A program made the translations under genes and the position numbers. The notes beneath the pieces are model-generated. The model had not been told where the DNA came from. It made no database searches and saw only the letters and a list, made by a program, of their open reading frames with translations. A DNA stretch of 64,000 bases from positions 1-64,000 of the forward strand of contig DASRBN010000019.1 in NCBI GenBank assembly GCA_035653615.1, read 5' to 3'. Below, piece after piece: positions 16,208 to 25,561 of the stretch (position 1 is the first letter of the stretch; each line of letters begins with the position of its first letter). This stretch comes from Ktedonobacteraceae bacterium. GTDB taxonomy: Bacteria; Chloroflexota; Ktedonobacteria; Ktedonobacterales; Ktedonobacteraceae.

Positions 16208-17479
16208 TTACACTGTTTCAATTTCTGACAGGGGTTTCGCATTGCGAACATGCGTGTTCATCGTCGCAGCTAATGCCAGGATGGTCATGCCGGCTGTATC
16301 TACCAGGATCGTTGGTATGACGCCGATATATTGAATGAGCAGGCCGGTTAGCGCCAGCCCCAGGGGTTGACCGCCAAATGCAATCAAACGGAACACGCTA
16401 TTGACTCGCCCCTGCAACTCGTCGGGAATAATCGCGCTGCGGTAACTGAACTGCACCACGTTATAGACGGGACCAGCTACCACGGTTGCCGCCGTGATAA
16501 TGCCCAGGACAGCCGGATTCGGCGCGATGATATACAACGGTATAAATACTGCGAAGATCCACGAGGTGCCAATAATCGCCTGTCCAAAACTCAGACGCTT
16601 CTGTAGCGGAGTCGCAATCAAAGCGCCTACAATGCCGCCGATACCGGCAACGGCAAAGATCAGGCCAATCGTGAAGGAAGAGGCATGCTGCTGCTGTGCC
16701 AGCACGATGATGATCAGGATAAAACCTGAGTTTATCAGATTATTTCCGCCGGTCAGTAGCGCTATGAAACGAATGAGCGGTTGGTGCCACAGCCAGCTCA
16801 ATCCCTCTCGAATCTCGATCCACAGATTACGCCGCGCGGCAACCCGTTCCTGCTGAAATTTCACTTTGATGAAGAAAAGCGAGATCACTGAAACCACGTA
16901 TGATACAGCATCAGCCATAAACGGCAGCAAACGCCCCGCCGAGTAGAGCGCGCCACCAAGCGACGGGCCGAGCAATAGCGTAATGCCATCGGTCGCCATA
17001 TTCTGTGCTGTGGCAGCAGGTAACTGCTCCTTCGGCACTACCCTCGGTAAGCAGGCAGCTTCGGCGATATTGAAGAAGACGAAGAGCGTGCCCTCGATCA
17101 GCGACACCAGGTAAATCTGGAAAATTGTCAGGTGCCCCAGCACGAGCGCGACCGGAATACTTGCCAGGCTAATTGCGCGACCCGTATCGCAGAGAATCAT
17201 GACCCGTTTGCGATCCCAGCGATCAATGAGCGCGCCGGCAGGCAGGCTGAAGATGAGATATGGCAACGCTCGCAGCGCGCCCGCAAAACCGGCATCGGCA
17301 GGAGAACGAGTCAATGCCAGGATCAGCAACGGAAAGGCCAGCGTGGAAACCTGTGTGCCCACATTGGAAACCATCTGCCCGCTCCACAAAAGCATATAAT
17401 CCAGGTTTAACCACAATGATTTCGGACGTTTTGAATTCACCTCTTCGGCCCCGGTCAGTTCCTCGTTGGTAGCAGGCAT
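16208..17479 (-). CDS. MFS transporter, DHA3/macrolide-efflux-like, copy 2
   Basis: Upstream paralogue of the MFS gene at 14727, also 423 residues with about 12 helices and the loop motif LIDRWDRKRVM. The two share long blocks such as LWSGQ, RSPA/GSPAQAG, SLIEGTLFVFF and IPDELQGRVNS. AAAGGA precedes the ATG by about 6 bases. An imperfect palindrome 64-80 bases upstream may be an operator. No regulator gene is adjacent. Role as exporter of a small hydrophobic compound is family-based inference. Confidence 0.88.
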   Translation of the reverse strand: MPATNEELTGAEEVNSKRPKSLWLNLDYMLLWSGQMVSNVGTQVSTLAFPLLILALTRSPADAGFAGALRALPYLIFSLPAGALIDRWDRKRVMILCDTGRAISLASIPVALVLGHLTIFQIYLVSLIEGTLFVFFNIAEAACLPRVVPKEQLPAATAQNMATDGITLLLGPSLGGALYSAGRLLPFMADAVSYVVSVISLFFIKVKFQQERVAARRNLWIEIREGLSWLWHQPLIRFIALLTGGNNLINSGFILIIIVLAQQQHASSFTIGLIFAVAGIGGIVGALIATPLQKRLSFGQAIIGTSWIFAVFIPLYIIAPNPAVLGIITAATVVAGPVYNVVQFSYRSAIIPDELQGRVNSVFRLIAFGGQPLGLALTGLLIQYIGVIPTILVDTAGMTILALAATMNTHVRNAKPLSEIETV

Positions 17480-17542
17480 ACAAAAATCCTTTCAACGACC
17501 TCAAAGGCTCTATTACTTTTGTTCTAATAAAAAAGATCCGAC

Positions 17543-17559
17543 TTGATAATTATGATCAA
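17543..17559. promoter_or_regulatory. possible operator upstream of MFS copy 2
   Basis: TTGATAATTATGATCAA is symmetric at 14 of 17 positions, with half-sites TTGAT and ATCAA, in the AT-rich region upstream of the MFS gene. The protein that would bind is not known. Confidence 0.4.
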
Positions 17560-17673
17560 CATAATAGTAAATATTACCATATAAATGGGGAATTTTCAAG
17601 AGGAACATCAGCGGAGGTTACCAGAAGTTCGTTAGCTCGGATGAAGTGACTCAGCTTAATGTAAGGAGGGAGG

Positions 17674-17700
17674 GATTCTTCGCTGCGCTCAGAATGACAT
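17674..17700. repeat. palindromic repeat family A, single arm
   Basis: One arm only of the family A box (GATTCTTCGCTGCGCTCAGA followed by ATGACAT). The partner arm is missing, so this copy is decayed or a half unit. Confidence 0.75.
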
Positions 17701-17727
17701 GGCCCCCGCGGTCCTCAAGCGTTCGGA

Positions 17728-18864
17728 TTATCTTCCCGCCGCGAAGAAAACCGTCCAGCTGCCCTCGGCCCATTCCGCCGTCAGCGAGTAGCAGCCGGCC
17801 GCGGGAATATACACATTCGTGTTTATGATGATCCATGACCCATTATCGATAGTGTGGCTCGAGAGGGTTGGATCAGAGGGATCTAAGAGGAGAAGAGCGG
17901 TCACTCCCTGGCCCGAGGGGACGCTATCAAGGAAGACCGGCGCATCGTTGTCGTTGCTGGCGCCCTCCAGCACGACAACATTTGTGTAGTTGGATTGCAA
18001 TAGCAGCGTGATTGGCTCGTACCAGCCCAGGCTGCTCCGTTGTGAGCGCTTGAGCTGCGTCAAAGCTGCCCCATTTTTATCGAGACCGCTGATCCAGAGA
18101 GGTGGGCGTCCAATAGCACCAGGCTCAGGCCCTGCATTGGAACTTGACCCGGTACTACCGGGACAGTATTGGGGAGCAGCCTCTAGCGGGTCTTGAATGG
18201 GTGTTACCTGTGATGAATAGATTCCCTGGTGCCAGGTAAATTTGTTGGCAGGCGAGGAGCCGATGAATCTGCCGGAGCCGCTTACGGCAGAAGGGCCGCC
18301 AGATGTCAGCGTTGCATTGCTGTTTGTAGTAGGGGTCGCAGTTGATCCGGTCAATAAGCTCAAAGCGCCATTCCAGGCTGATGGCATTCCTTCCAGCATA
18401 ACCATAATTACCAGTATTGCGACAAATACCGCCGTAATCAGCGACAGAGCCTGTCTCCGGCGTTCCCGAGGTGAAAAGCGAGTAACCAGGGATGTAAGAG
18501 GCCTCGCCACCAGAAAAGATGGCTGTTTTTCACCCTCCGGCAGGTCGCTAATCTCCAGCTCAAAATCGTCATCGCTCTCCCCGGATTCAGGTGGGGTGTA
18601 GGAACCAGATTGATCGCGTCCAGGATGGGGCCGTCCTCGCCATGCCCTGAAATTAGCCAGCAAGGAGTCAACCTTGCCATCCGGCGGCAGATCGGTGATC
18701 TTCACATCGAAATCATCATCGCCGTCTAATTCAGCTGCATCTATTTCGTTCTCTCCGTCAAAATCGCCTGTTCCTGAGTGAGACCATAAATGTATATTCT
18801 TGCTATCCTCGTCCTTGAAATTGAAATCATCATCCATCTCATCGTTGTTTTTGAGATTGTGCAT
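17728..18864 (-). CDS. single-pass membrane protein, unknown function
   Basis: No family is recognised. The product of 378 residues has a strongly acidic cytoplasmic half (runs such as MDDDFNFKDEDS and AELDGDDDFDVK), a membrane segment near residue 172-192 (ALSLITAVFVAILVIMVML), then a Ser/Gly/Thr-rich exported part with a possible compact domain of about 150 residues. It is the last gene after MoxR and DUF58. The ATG at 18864 is preferred over the GTG at 18879 because AGGAGAGG lies just before it. Its context suggests a surface or envelope role linked to the MoxR-DUF58 pair; this is inference. Confidence 0.65.
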   Translation of the reverse strand: MHNLKNNDEMDDDFNFKDEDSKNIHLWSHSGTGDFDGENEIDAAELDGDDDFDVKITDLPPDGKVDSLLANFRAWRGRPHPGRDQSGSYTPPESGESDDDFELEISDLPEGEKQPSFLVARPLTSLVTRFSPRERRRQALSLITAVFVAILVIMVMLEGMPSAWNGALSLLTGSTATPTTNSNATLTSGGPSAVSGSGRFIGSSPANKFTWHQGIYSSQVTPIQDPLEAAPQYCPGSTGSSSNAGPEPGAIGRPPLWISGLDKNGAALTQLKRSQRSSLGWYEPITLLLQSNYTNVVVLEGASNDNDAPVFLDSVPSGQGVTALLLLDPSDPTLSSHTIDNGSWIIINTNVYIPAAGCYSLTAEWAEGSWTVFFAAGR

Positions 18865-18875
18865 CCAGCCTCTCC

Positions 18876-20294
18876 TCACAACCTGAAGCCGGCCGGCAAT
18901 GGTTGACGCGTACCGTCCGCATCTTCCTCCGCCGGTGTTGTACCCACCGGCATCCTGGTATATCCTGCCACCAACTCTTGCCAGGTGGACTCTCCTCCAA
19001 GGCGATAGACACTCACGCCCGCCAGTTTGCGTGGCGCGGGACCATCACCTACGAAGAGTAGTGTGACAGCATGACCAGATTGTCTGACTCGTTCCAACGT
19101 CTCCAACAAAGCCTCGCTGATGGTACCCGTTACTACAACCACTGTCGCCCCTGCAGGCAGCCGCGAGCGTTCGGTGCGAATCACGTCTTCGATGGCATTA
19201 CCAAAATACGTCTGGATGCGTGCCAGGGTCTCCATTATACGCTTTCTTTGCTCCTCGTTGCTTGCGGGCGGCAGGTGAATGCGGCGCCGCTTCAATTGCT
19301 CGGCAATGACCGCATCCACATTATGTTCTCTTGCCGTCGCTCCCTGCCCGCCTGCCGCTGCCTCTATTGTGGAGAACGCCTGCACTTCGGCAGCGGAAAG
19401 AGATGTAGACAATTCCGGCATATACATAACCGTGTTCGCGTACAGTCCAACCGCGTATCCATGATCGAGCGCCCAATCGGCTACTGAAGCGGCGGCGCAG
19501 ATTGACAGTTCCGTCAGTTCCGGGTGAAATCCATACCAGACATCCATCTGCGCCATGACGTTGAGGAAAAGCACCAGCGTATAGGTGGTAGTTGGCTGGT
19601 ACACCTTGCTCTGTAGCTTCATCGCTCGTGCCGTAGCTTTCCAATGCACGCGCCGCAGCTCGTCGCCATAGGTGTAATCACGCACTCCAATTACACGCGA
19701 GGGATCTTCCAGAATCCGGCGAGGGGTCTGATAGTCTCCAAAGGGATAACGCGCGGGCAGCCCAAATCGTGTCAGCGGAACAACCAGCGGATAGACAAGC
19801 AGGTATTGCCGGTCACCCATCGTCTCTTCGCGATGCTGAAACCCGAACACGTCTCCGCTGCGCAGCGTTGCCGGCCCAAATGAATGCACGCCTCGCGCCG
19901 TACAGCGCACCGTGTAACGGCGGGTCACCCTCTCATACCAGCGCAGGCTGAATAGATTTTCCAACAGCGCCCTGTTAGTCGTTAAGCTGATACGCACGCG
20001 TGGATCAGAAAAGCTCAGCGAATTCGGAACGCTATCTTCGACCTCCAGCCATGGCAATGGCAGCAACTTGGCATTCTCAACCGAGAGCGACAGCGTGATG
20101 TCCTCTCCAAAAAGCACGCGCCGCTCGCTGAATTGACGCGTATAGCGCAGGTTGCGCAGGCAATAGTTGATCCAGATATCGGCCATCCCCACAACCAGCA
20201 GGCCCAGCAGCCCGATCACCAGCAATAAAGGCTGGCGGAGCAGAAAGCTGATCAGGAAGATCAACAGGGATATGTAATACCATTGTTTGCTCAT
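18876..20294 (-). CDS. DUF58-domain protein
   Basis: Membrane-anchored protein of 472 residues. Two N-terminal helices (residues about 5-45) are followed by a long extracytosolic or peripheral region, and the DUF58 core motif RRVHWKATARA lies near residue 213. The C-terminal part resembles a vWA-like fold by family knowledge. It overlaps the MoxR gene by ATGA, the standard MoxR-DUF58 arrangement. Such pairs are believed to work in assembly or maturation of complexes or envelope proteins; the exact job is not established. Confidence 0.85.
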   Translation of the reverse strand: MSKQWYYISLLIFLISFLLRQPLLLVIGLLGLLVVGMADIWINYCLRNLRYTRQFSERRVLFGEDITLSLSVENAKLLPLPWLEVEDSVPNSLSFSDPRVRISLTTNRALLENLFSLRWYERVTRRYTVRCTARGVHSFGPATLRSGDVFGFQHREETMGDRQYLLVYPLVVPLTRFGLPARYPFGDYQTPRRILEDPSRVIGVRDYTYGDELRRVHWKATARAMKLQSKVYQPTTTYTLVLFLNVMAQMDVWYGFHPELTELSICAAASVADWALDHGYAVGLYANTVMYMPELSTSLSAAEVQAFSTIEAAAGGQGATAREHNVDAVIAEQLKRRRIHLPPASNEEQRKRIMETLARIQTYFGNAIEDVIRTERSRLPAGATVVVVTGTISEALLETLERVRQSGHAVTLLFVGDGPAPRKLAGVSVYRLGGESTWQELVAGYTRMPVGTTPAEEDADGTRQPLPAGFRL

Positions 20295-21253
20295 GATTCT
20301 ACCGGCACCGACACGCTATGCAGCACTTCATCGATGATCTGTTCCATCACGCGACCATGCAGCCGCGTCTGGCTGGTGGCGATCATGCGGTGAGCAAGCA
20401 CGGGACGCGCGACATTTTTCACATCATCGGGAATGACGTAAGAACGTCCATGGATGGCCGCGTAGGCCTGTGAGGCTCGATACAAAGCCAGTGTTCCGCG
20501 CGGGCTGACGCCCAATTCAACGCCGTTGTGTGAGCGCGTCGCTCTAACCAGTTCAACGACATAGCTCTCGATTTCCGGTTCGACGCGTACCCGGCGGATC
20601 ATCGCCTGCAATGCCTGCAAGCTCTCACCGGCGAGGACGGGTCGCAGCTCAGCCAATGGCTGTTCTTCTTTGAAACGCTGCAAAATCAGGCGCTCTTCCG
20701 TTCGATTGGGATAATCCAGGCGCAGGCGCATTAAAAAGCGGTCAAGCTGCGCCTCGGGTAAAGGAAAGGTGCCTTCAAGTTCAATGGGATTCTGCGTGGC
20801 GATCACGATGAAAGGGCGCGGCAAGAGCATCGTCTCGCGTTCGACGCTGATCTGGCGTTCCTCCATCGCTTCCAACAGAGCTGACTGAGTGCGCGGCGTG
20901 GCGCGATTGATCTCATCGGCCAGCACCACCTGCGAGAGCAGCGGCCCCGGGCGAAATTCAAATTCTCCCTTTTTCTGATTGAAGAAAGTAATGCCCGTGA
21001 TGTCTGAAGGGAGAAGATCAGGGGTAAACTGAATACGTTGAAAAGAGCATCCCAGCGATTTAGCCAGGGATTTAGCCAGCGTTGTTTTGCCGATGCCCGG
21101 CACATCTTCAAAAAGAACATGCCCCTCGCATAACAAAGCAACCATCAGCAGGTCGATAACCGCCTCTTTGCCCACGATGACGCGGCTGACATTCTGCCTG
21201 AGGGAGCGAGCAGCCTCCTGCACCTGGCGGATTTCATCCGTTATCTGTGTCAT
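20291..21253 (-). CDS. MoxR-family AAA+ ATPase
   Basis: Cytosolic AAA+ ATPase of 320 residues. Walker A is GIGKTT near residue 52-57, Walker B is VVLADEINRA near 109-118, and sensor 1 IATQNP lies near 149-154. The C-terminal lid is of the MoxR type. AAAGGG lies upstream of the ATG with a spacing slightly longer than ideal. It is the first gene of a three-gene run with DUF58 and the acidic membrane protein, overlapping the next gene by 4 bases. Likely a chaperone for metal insertion or complex assembly, by family. Confidence 0.9.
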   Translation of the reverse strand: MTQITDEIRQVQEAARSLRQNVSRVIVGKEAVIDLLMVALLCEGHVLFEDVPGIGKTTLAKSLAKSLGCSFQRIQFTPDLLPSDITGITFFNQKKGEFEFRPGPLLSQVVLADEINRATPRTQSALLEAMEERQISVERETMLLPRPFIVIATQNPIELEGTFPLPEAQLDRFLMRLRLDYPNRTEERLILQRFKEEQPLAELRPVLAGESLQALQAMIRRVRVEPEIESYVVELVRATRSHNGVELGVSPRGTLALYRASQAYAAIHGRSYVIPDDVKNVARPVLAHRMIATSQTRLHGRVMEQIIDEVLHSVSVPVES

Positions 21254-21381
21254 AAAAAATCAAGCCCTTTAGTATCCGGCACCCAACTCCAGGCGGCGCA
21301 AGTACTTCCGCCCCGACTCTAGTGGTATTGTATTGAATTATACGCACATCGTCAACAATATTTCACGCCTATAGCCAGCCA

Positions 21382-22254
21382 TCAACCGCCCCTGGGCACT
21401 ACTATGACTGTAACGGGAGTGGAGCGTACTACCTGCCCATTCGGATCTATAGCGACTGCGACAACGGTGGCGATACTATTTCTACCGCGGAGAAAAATTC
21501 CCACATACCAGGGAAGAGTTGCATTTCCATTGTCATCGGTCTGGACGGTCATGCTCGTATAAGGAGAAGAAGGTGGATTGTAGGTGACATGTATTCTGAC
21601 GTTCACCCCTCCTTGATTCGTGGAGACACTCACCTGTACTAAGCTGAAGTTATTGACGTGGTTCGGAATATTCGTGATCGTTACCGTAAGTCCGCCTGGG
21701 CCTGGACTTGGTGAAGGCGCCGGGCTGGGAGTCTGTTGCAGCACAGGCGTTTGCTGTGCCGGGGGCTGGCTGCTCTGCGTGCTGCCGTTAGCCCCTCCCG
21801 GAGTGGGAAAGACAGGATGCAGATCGACCGTAGCCGTAGGAGATGGACCGCCTGCCGGATTCTGAGAAAGCGAATAATTGCCTGACAATCCGGCATTGCC
21901 GAAAAATGCGATGCCGGCCAGTGATACAAAAAAGATTGCCGCGACCAGCACAAATGCGATAGCTATAATGAACGCCTTGTATGCCGGGTCCTTGCGCCAG
22001 AAATAACCGAGTTTTTTAAGCGGGCCGCCTTTAGGAACCACTTCAGGCTCAGGACGAACAAGCTGTTCAGGACGTATCTTTGCCGGATATTTCCCGCTGG
22101 AAGTCAAATCAGGATATTTATTCCCAGGCAGAGGATATGCTGAATCGGGTGGCGCAGGTAAAACAAGTGGTGGCTGAGCTCCCGCAGGCGTGCTACCTCC
22201 TGGTTCTTCCGCTTGATTACCCGGGTACTGCATCATCGCACGTACTCCTAACAT
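21382..22254 (-). CDS. single-pass membrane protein with C-terminal beta domain
   Basis: Unrecognised 290-residue protein. It has a proline-rich cytoplasmic part (about 1-95), one membrane segment (AFIIAIAFVLVAAIFFVSLA near 94-113), a Pro/Gln/Ser linker with repeated PSP, and a C-terminal domain of about 100 residues whose alternating hydrophobic pattern (VTITNIPNHVNNFSLVQVSV) suggests an Ig-like beta sandwich. Two starts are possible: 22254, or 22236 with TTAGGAG before it. It lies upstream of the MoxR run with a 128-base gap. The architecture suggests an exported surface protein; no enzymatic motif is visible. Confidence 0.6.
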   Translation of the reverse strand: MLGVRAMMQYPGNQAEEPGGSTPAGAQPPLVLPAPPDSAYPLPGNKYPDLTSSGKYPAKIRPEQLVRPEPEVVPKGGPLKKLGYFWRKDPAYKAFIIAIAFVLVAAIFFVSLAGIAFFGNAGLSGNYSLSQNPAGGPSPTATVDLHPVFPTPGGANGSTQSSQPPAQQTPVLQQTPSPAPSPSPGPGGLTVTITNIPNHVNNFSLVQVSVSTNQGGVNVRIHVTYNPPSSPYTSMTVQTDDNGNATLPWYVGIFLRGRNSIATVVAVAIDPNGQVVRSTPVTVIVVPRGG

Positions 22255-22351
22255 GTACTCCTACAAGCAAGTAACTTCTAATAATACGGAGTATACTTCA
22301 TCTTCAATCTTATGTACAGTTATATAGGCCAGAAGTTCCATGAATTTCTAT

Positions 22352-23272
22352 CTATGTATCTTTATAAAACGCTTCGATTGCCTCCATTACCGTATCCACC
22401 GGGAGCCGCTCTAAAGGCCTTTCCTGAATAACCTTAACAGCTGGTCCAACCGGGTGCCAGATCGCGGGATCGCTCGGGCCGAAGAGCGCGATGGTCGGAA
22501 CGCCGAGTAGCGCGGCCAGGTGAGTAATGCCCGAATCGTTGCCCAGGTAGCACCGGCAGGCCTGCAACCGGCTTGCAACCTCCAATAATGGCCTGTTGGC
22601 AAGCACCTGTAATAGTCCCGCCTTTGGCGCACGAGTAATCCGCCCCAACATACTTTCCAACCGCCTGTCGTCCGCCGGCCCCGCGAGCAGCAGCACAGGG
22701 CGATCTTGCCGCCATAGACGTTCAACCACCGCAACAAAATGTTCCACCGGCCAGCACTTTGTCGCACCCCCACTACCGGGATGGATGGCAATGGTATTAT
22801 CCCGTGATAGCCGATTTATCGTGCCCATCACCGATTTATGGGCCCCTCCCCGCCCAATCCGCATCCCAATCGTCCCGGCCAGATACTCCACAATATGCAC
22901 ACTCACACCCTCCAGTGGGCGTCCTGGGGCTATAATCACCTGCCTCGCGCCGGCCTCACGCACATTTCTTGCAACGATACCATTGGGATCGCGCAACCAG
23001 CAAATAGCCAGATCGATTTCGGCCAGCAGTTCGCGCACAGCAGGCGAGCGAATACCACCATCAGCGAAGAGTTCGCTCCAGCACATATCCTGGTAATCAA
23101 AAACTTCGTCCGCGACTCCCCATGCCTGCGCCAATGGCAGCACAGCGGCATTGCTCACCAATGTAACGTGTGGCTTGAAATATTCTTCTCTTAACGCCTG
23201 CAACACAGGAAATGCGAGCAGCACATCACCAATGGCGCCGGTCCGGATAACGAGGATACGAGTCTGCTTCAT
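22352..23272 (-). CDS. glycosyltransferase family 9 (heptosyltransferase-like)
   Basis: Transfers a sugar to a cell-surface polymer; GT9 members include the ADP-heptose transferases. The family blocks are clear in this 306-residue protein: N-terminal GAIGDVLLAFPVL (12-24), nucleotide-site IAIHPGSGG (161-169), and C-terminal LGNDSGITHLAALLGVPTIA followed by FGPSDP. Residues 141-156 (GGAHKSVMGTINRLS) are encoded by a family B DNA palindrome inserted between the two Rossmann domains without breaking the frame. It overlaps the upstream small membrane gene by ATGA. Acceptor and donor are not known. Confidence 0.88.
   Translation of the reverse strand: MKQTRILVIRTGAIGDVLLAFPVLQALREEYFKPHVTLVSNAAVLPLAQAWGVADEVFDYQDMCWSELFADGGIRSPAVRELLAEIDLAICWLRDPNGIVARNVREAGARQVIIAPGRPLEGVSVHIVEYLAGTIGMRIGRGGAHKSVMGTINRLSRDNTIAIHPGSGGATKCWPVEHFVAVVERLWRQDRPVLLLAGPADDRRLESMLGRITRAPKAGLLQVLANRPLLEVASRLQACRCYLGNDSGITHLAALLGVPTIALFGPSDPAIWHPVGPAVKVIQERPLERLPVDTVMEAIEAFYKDT
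22809..22848. repeat. family B palindrome inside the GT9 coding sequence
   Basis: Two family B half-units (GCCGATTTATCG and CACCGATTTATGGGCCCC) lie in frame in the glycosyltransferase gene and encode the interdomain linker near residues 142-155. Together with the HerA copy this shows the element is tolerated in protein-coding DNA. Confidence 0.75.
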
Positions 23273-23694
23273 TTGCGTGCCAGCGCCAGCAATTCTATCA
23301 CAGCGACGATGCCCAGGCTCACCATTGCTGTGAAAATACTCCAGCTGTGCCAGGCGCGTAATGCCAGGTTGAAGACAACCCAGAGCGAGAGCAGCGCCCC
23401 CTGTCGTAGCGAATGCCGCACGGTCGCACGATAGAGGCGTGAGGAGAGGAAACGCAGGCTAATGACATACGCGAGGGGAGCGATGGTACTGGTAAGCGCA
23501 ACATAGAGGAGAACAAACACGGTAACAAAAGCCGTCGTCGTCCGCGGGGGCACAAAGCGTGTGAAAAGCAGCAATCCAATCCAGGCCAGGGGCGCAATGA
23601 CCACCAGCGTATAGAGCGCGGTACGCCTGCTCACGCGGCGTCCGGTGCGGCGAATTTTCTGTGGTTGTGTGCGTACCTGGTCAACTGGTTTCAT
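23269..23694 (-). CDS. small integral membrane protein, unknown
   Basis: Unrecognised 141-residue protein with a basic N-terminus (RTGRRVSRR) and four hydrophobic helices at about 26-44, 55-80, 95-110 and 120-138. It lies between HerA (3-base gap upstream) and the glycosyltransferase (4-base overlap downstream), so the three are co-transcribed. No conserved motif is visible. Start ATG at 23694 directly follows the HerA stop, whose end supplies a weak ribosome site. Confidence 0.65.
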   Translation of the reverse strand: MKPVDQVRTQPQKIRRTGRRVSRRTALYTLVVIAPLAWIGLLLFTRFVPPRTTTAFVTVFVLLYVALTSTIAPLAYVISLRFLSSRLYRATVRHSLRQGALLSLWVVFNLALRAWHSWSIFTAMVSLGIVAVIELLALARK

Positions 23695-23697
23695 CGA

Positions 23698-25536
23698 TTA
23701 CCTGAACAAATTAAAGCCCTGATTGCCGTTCAATGGGGCCTCGCTGCGGCGCCGGCTCTGCTGGGCTTCGGAACTGAAATACTGCTGCCACATATCGGGC
23801 GCATCCTTGCTTTCGCCACCGTGCTTCGTAATGCGCTGACCCACGCGGCAGATCACCGGCGTATTGACCGCGGCCCCCGCGATAATCACCTGGCCCTTGG
23901 AAAGCGCCGGCAGGTTGTCCAGCAGGTCGCGACCGACGCCCTCGATAGCGGCGGCCACACTCTTCTGGTCGATCTCGTTCACGATGCGCATGATACACTG
24001 CGTCTGGCACTGGCTCAGCACATCGGCATCCAGCTTGCCCGGGCGCTGGCTGATTAAACCCACGCCGATACCAAATTTGCGCCCCTCCGCCAGCACCTGC
24101 TTGAGAATCGAGGTTGAAACGACCTCGGTCCCTCCTGGCGCAAAATGGTGCGCCTCCTCCAGCAGAACGAAGACAGGGTAAGGCAGGTAAGATTCGCCCG
24201 CATGAACCTTCCCCCGCTCGGTATCCATGCGCGCTTTATATAAGCGGCGCAGCAGCGTGGCCACGATCACCTGCTGGTCGCGCTCATCGATTTCATTGAG
24301 CTGCAAGACGGTGCATTGCCCTGGCTTGAAGATCTCCTGCAAATCCAGGTGCTGCGTATCATCGAAGGTGAAGCTGTTGACGAAGCGCTGCTCGATGCGC
24401 CAGGTCAGGGCATGTACCGTACTGGAGTCATCCGCGCCCTCGCTATCCTCGTCGCCTTTTTGTTTGGAAACGGCCTTGATGGCATTTTTCAGGTCGTTCG
24501 CACCCCACTGAGCGCCTTTCCTGTCATCTTTCACCTTGCGCAGCGCCCGGCTGAGCAGGTATTGCTGCTTCTCCGTCATTTCGGTCAGCAGGTGGCGCAT
24601 ATCGCCCATATCCAGCGTCGAGATGCGCACCTTCACCTGTTCGGGCTTATAGACCTTCACCTCGGCTCTGTAGCTGGCACCTCTAGGGCGCGCCGGGGCC
24701 GATAAATCGGCGCTGGGCGCGATCAATCGGCCCCTACGGGAATCGTCACTTTGTTCGCTATCGAGCGCATTTAATCGACCGGGATGGGTGCCGTCGTACT
24801 GTTCGGCGAACTGGGGGAAGTTGGCGATTTGATCGAGGGTACCATATTCGCCGTGAGGGTCGATAATCAGGACGCAGGCCTTGTTATGCGGCTGCATCAA
24901 CTCCTCGATAATCACGCTGGCGAGATAGCTTTTGCCCGCGCCGGTGCTGGCGATGATGGCGAGATGCGTGCTGACAAGGTCTTTGACGGAGAGGACAATC
25001 GGCACGGCGCCAGGCGCGCGTGTCAGCAGCGAGCCGATGGTCGCGGACCCCGGCTGTCCCTGGCGTTTGCGGCTCAGGATGTTTGCCAGCATCTCGTCGT
25101 CGGCCAGAAAAATTTGCTTGCCGGACTGCGGCGGAATCCAGGGATTGATGAAGGAGGCGGTTGGCGCATCATAATAGCCCATGATGGCAACGTGTAGTTC
25201 AAACAGTTCGTTGGCGCGCGCATCGTAGCCGACCATGGCCGCGACATCCGAGGGAGGTATTTCCGGCTCGGCCAGGAACGTATCCGGGTACAACTGCAAG
25301 GGCAGGCGGCGGATAATGCGGCCCAGCACTCTGCGGGTCGATACGCTTCTCATCGCCCCGTTCTGCGCCTGTCCCTCGCTTACCTGCTGGTCGAGTTCAT
25401 AATACACGTATTCACCATTTTTCAGCACCTGGTCATCGTCGCGCGAGACAAATGTATATTCGTGCGCGTTTTCGCCTGGCCCTTTTGTAATACCGACCGG
25501 TTTGAAAGTTGTGCGGCGATCTGTTGCATCAAGCAT
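23698..25536 (-). CDS. HerA-type DNA-translocating ATPase (FtsK/HerA family)
   Basis: Predicted hexameric ATPase of the HerA/DUF87 group, 612 residues. An N-terminal HAS-barrel-like region (about 10-120) is followed by Walker A STGAGKS (197-203), Walker B VFVLLEEAHHF and an arginine-finger region near SQRPGKLD. HerA proteins thread or resect DNA with a nuclease partner (NurA) in archaea and some bacteria. No NurA-like nuclease is adjacent; the partner is instead the 231-residue gene upstream. Residues 267-281 (RGRLIAPSADLSAPA) are encoded by a family B palindrome in a surface insert. GGAGG precedes the ATG. Confidence 0.87.
   Translation of the reverse strand: MLDATDRRTTFKPVGITKGPGENAHEYTFVSRDDDQVLKNGEYVYYELDQQVSEGQAQNGAMRSVSTRRVLGRIIRRLPLQLYPDTFLAEPEIPPSDVAAMVGYDARANELFELHVAIMGYYDAPTASFINPWIPPQSGKQIFLADDEMLANILSRKRQGQPGSATIGSLLTRAPGAVPIVLSVKDLVSTHLAIIASTGAGKSYLASVIIEELMQPHNKACVLIIDPHGEYGTLDQIANFPQFAEQYDGTHPGRLNALDSEQSDDSRRGRLIAPSADLSAPARPRGASYRAEVKVYKPEQVKVRISTLDMGDMRHLLTEMTEKQQYLLSRALRKVKDDRKGAQWGANDLKNAIKAVSKQKGDEDSEGADDSSTVHALTWRIEQRFVNSFTFDDTQHLDLQEIFKPGQCTVLQLNEIDERDQQVIVATLLRRLYKARMDTERGKVHAGESYLPYPVFVLLEEAHHFAPGGTEVVSTSILKQVLAEGRKFGIGVGLISQRPGKLDADVLSQCQTQCIMRIVNEIDQKSVAAAIEGVGRDLLDNLPALSKGQVIIAGAAVNTPVICRVGQRITKHGGESKDAPDMWQQYFSSEAQQSRRRSEAPLNGNQGFNLFR
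24695..24736. repeat. family B palindrome inside the HerA coding sequence
   Basis: Two complementary family B units (GGGGCCGATAAATCGGCGC and GCGCGATCAATCGGCCCC) form a 42-base palindrome in frame. It lengthens a loop of the ATPase domain by about 14 residues. Confidence 0.8.
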
Positions 25537-25561
25537 AAATAAATGCCTCCATCACTCGGCC

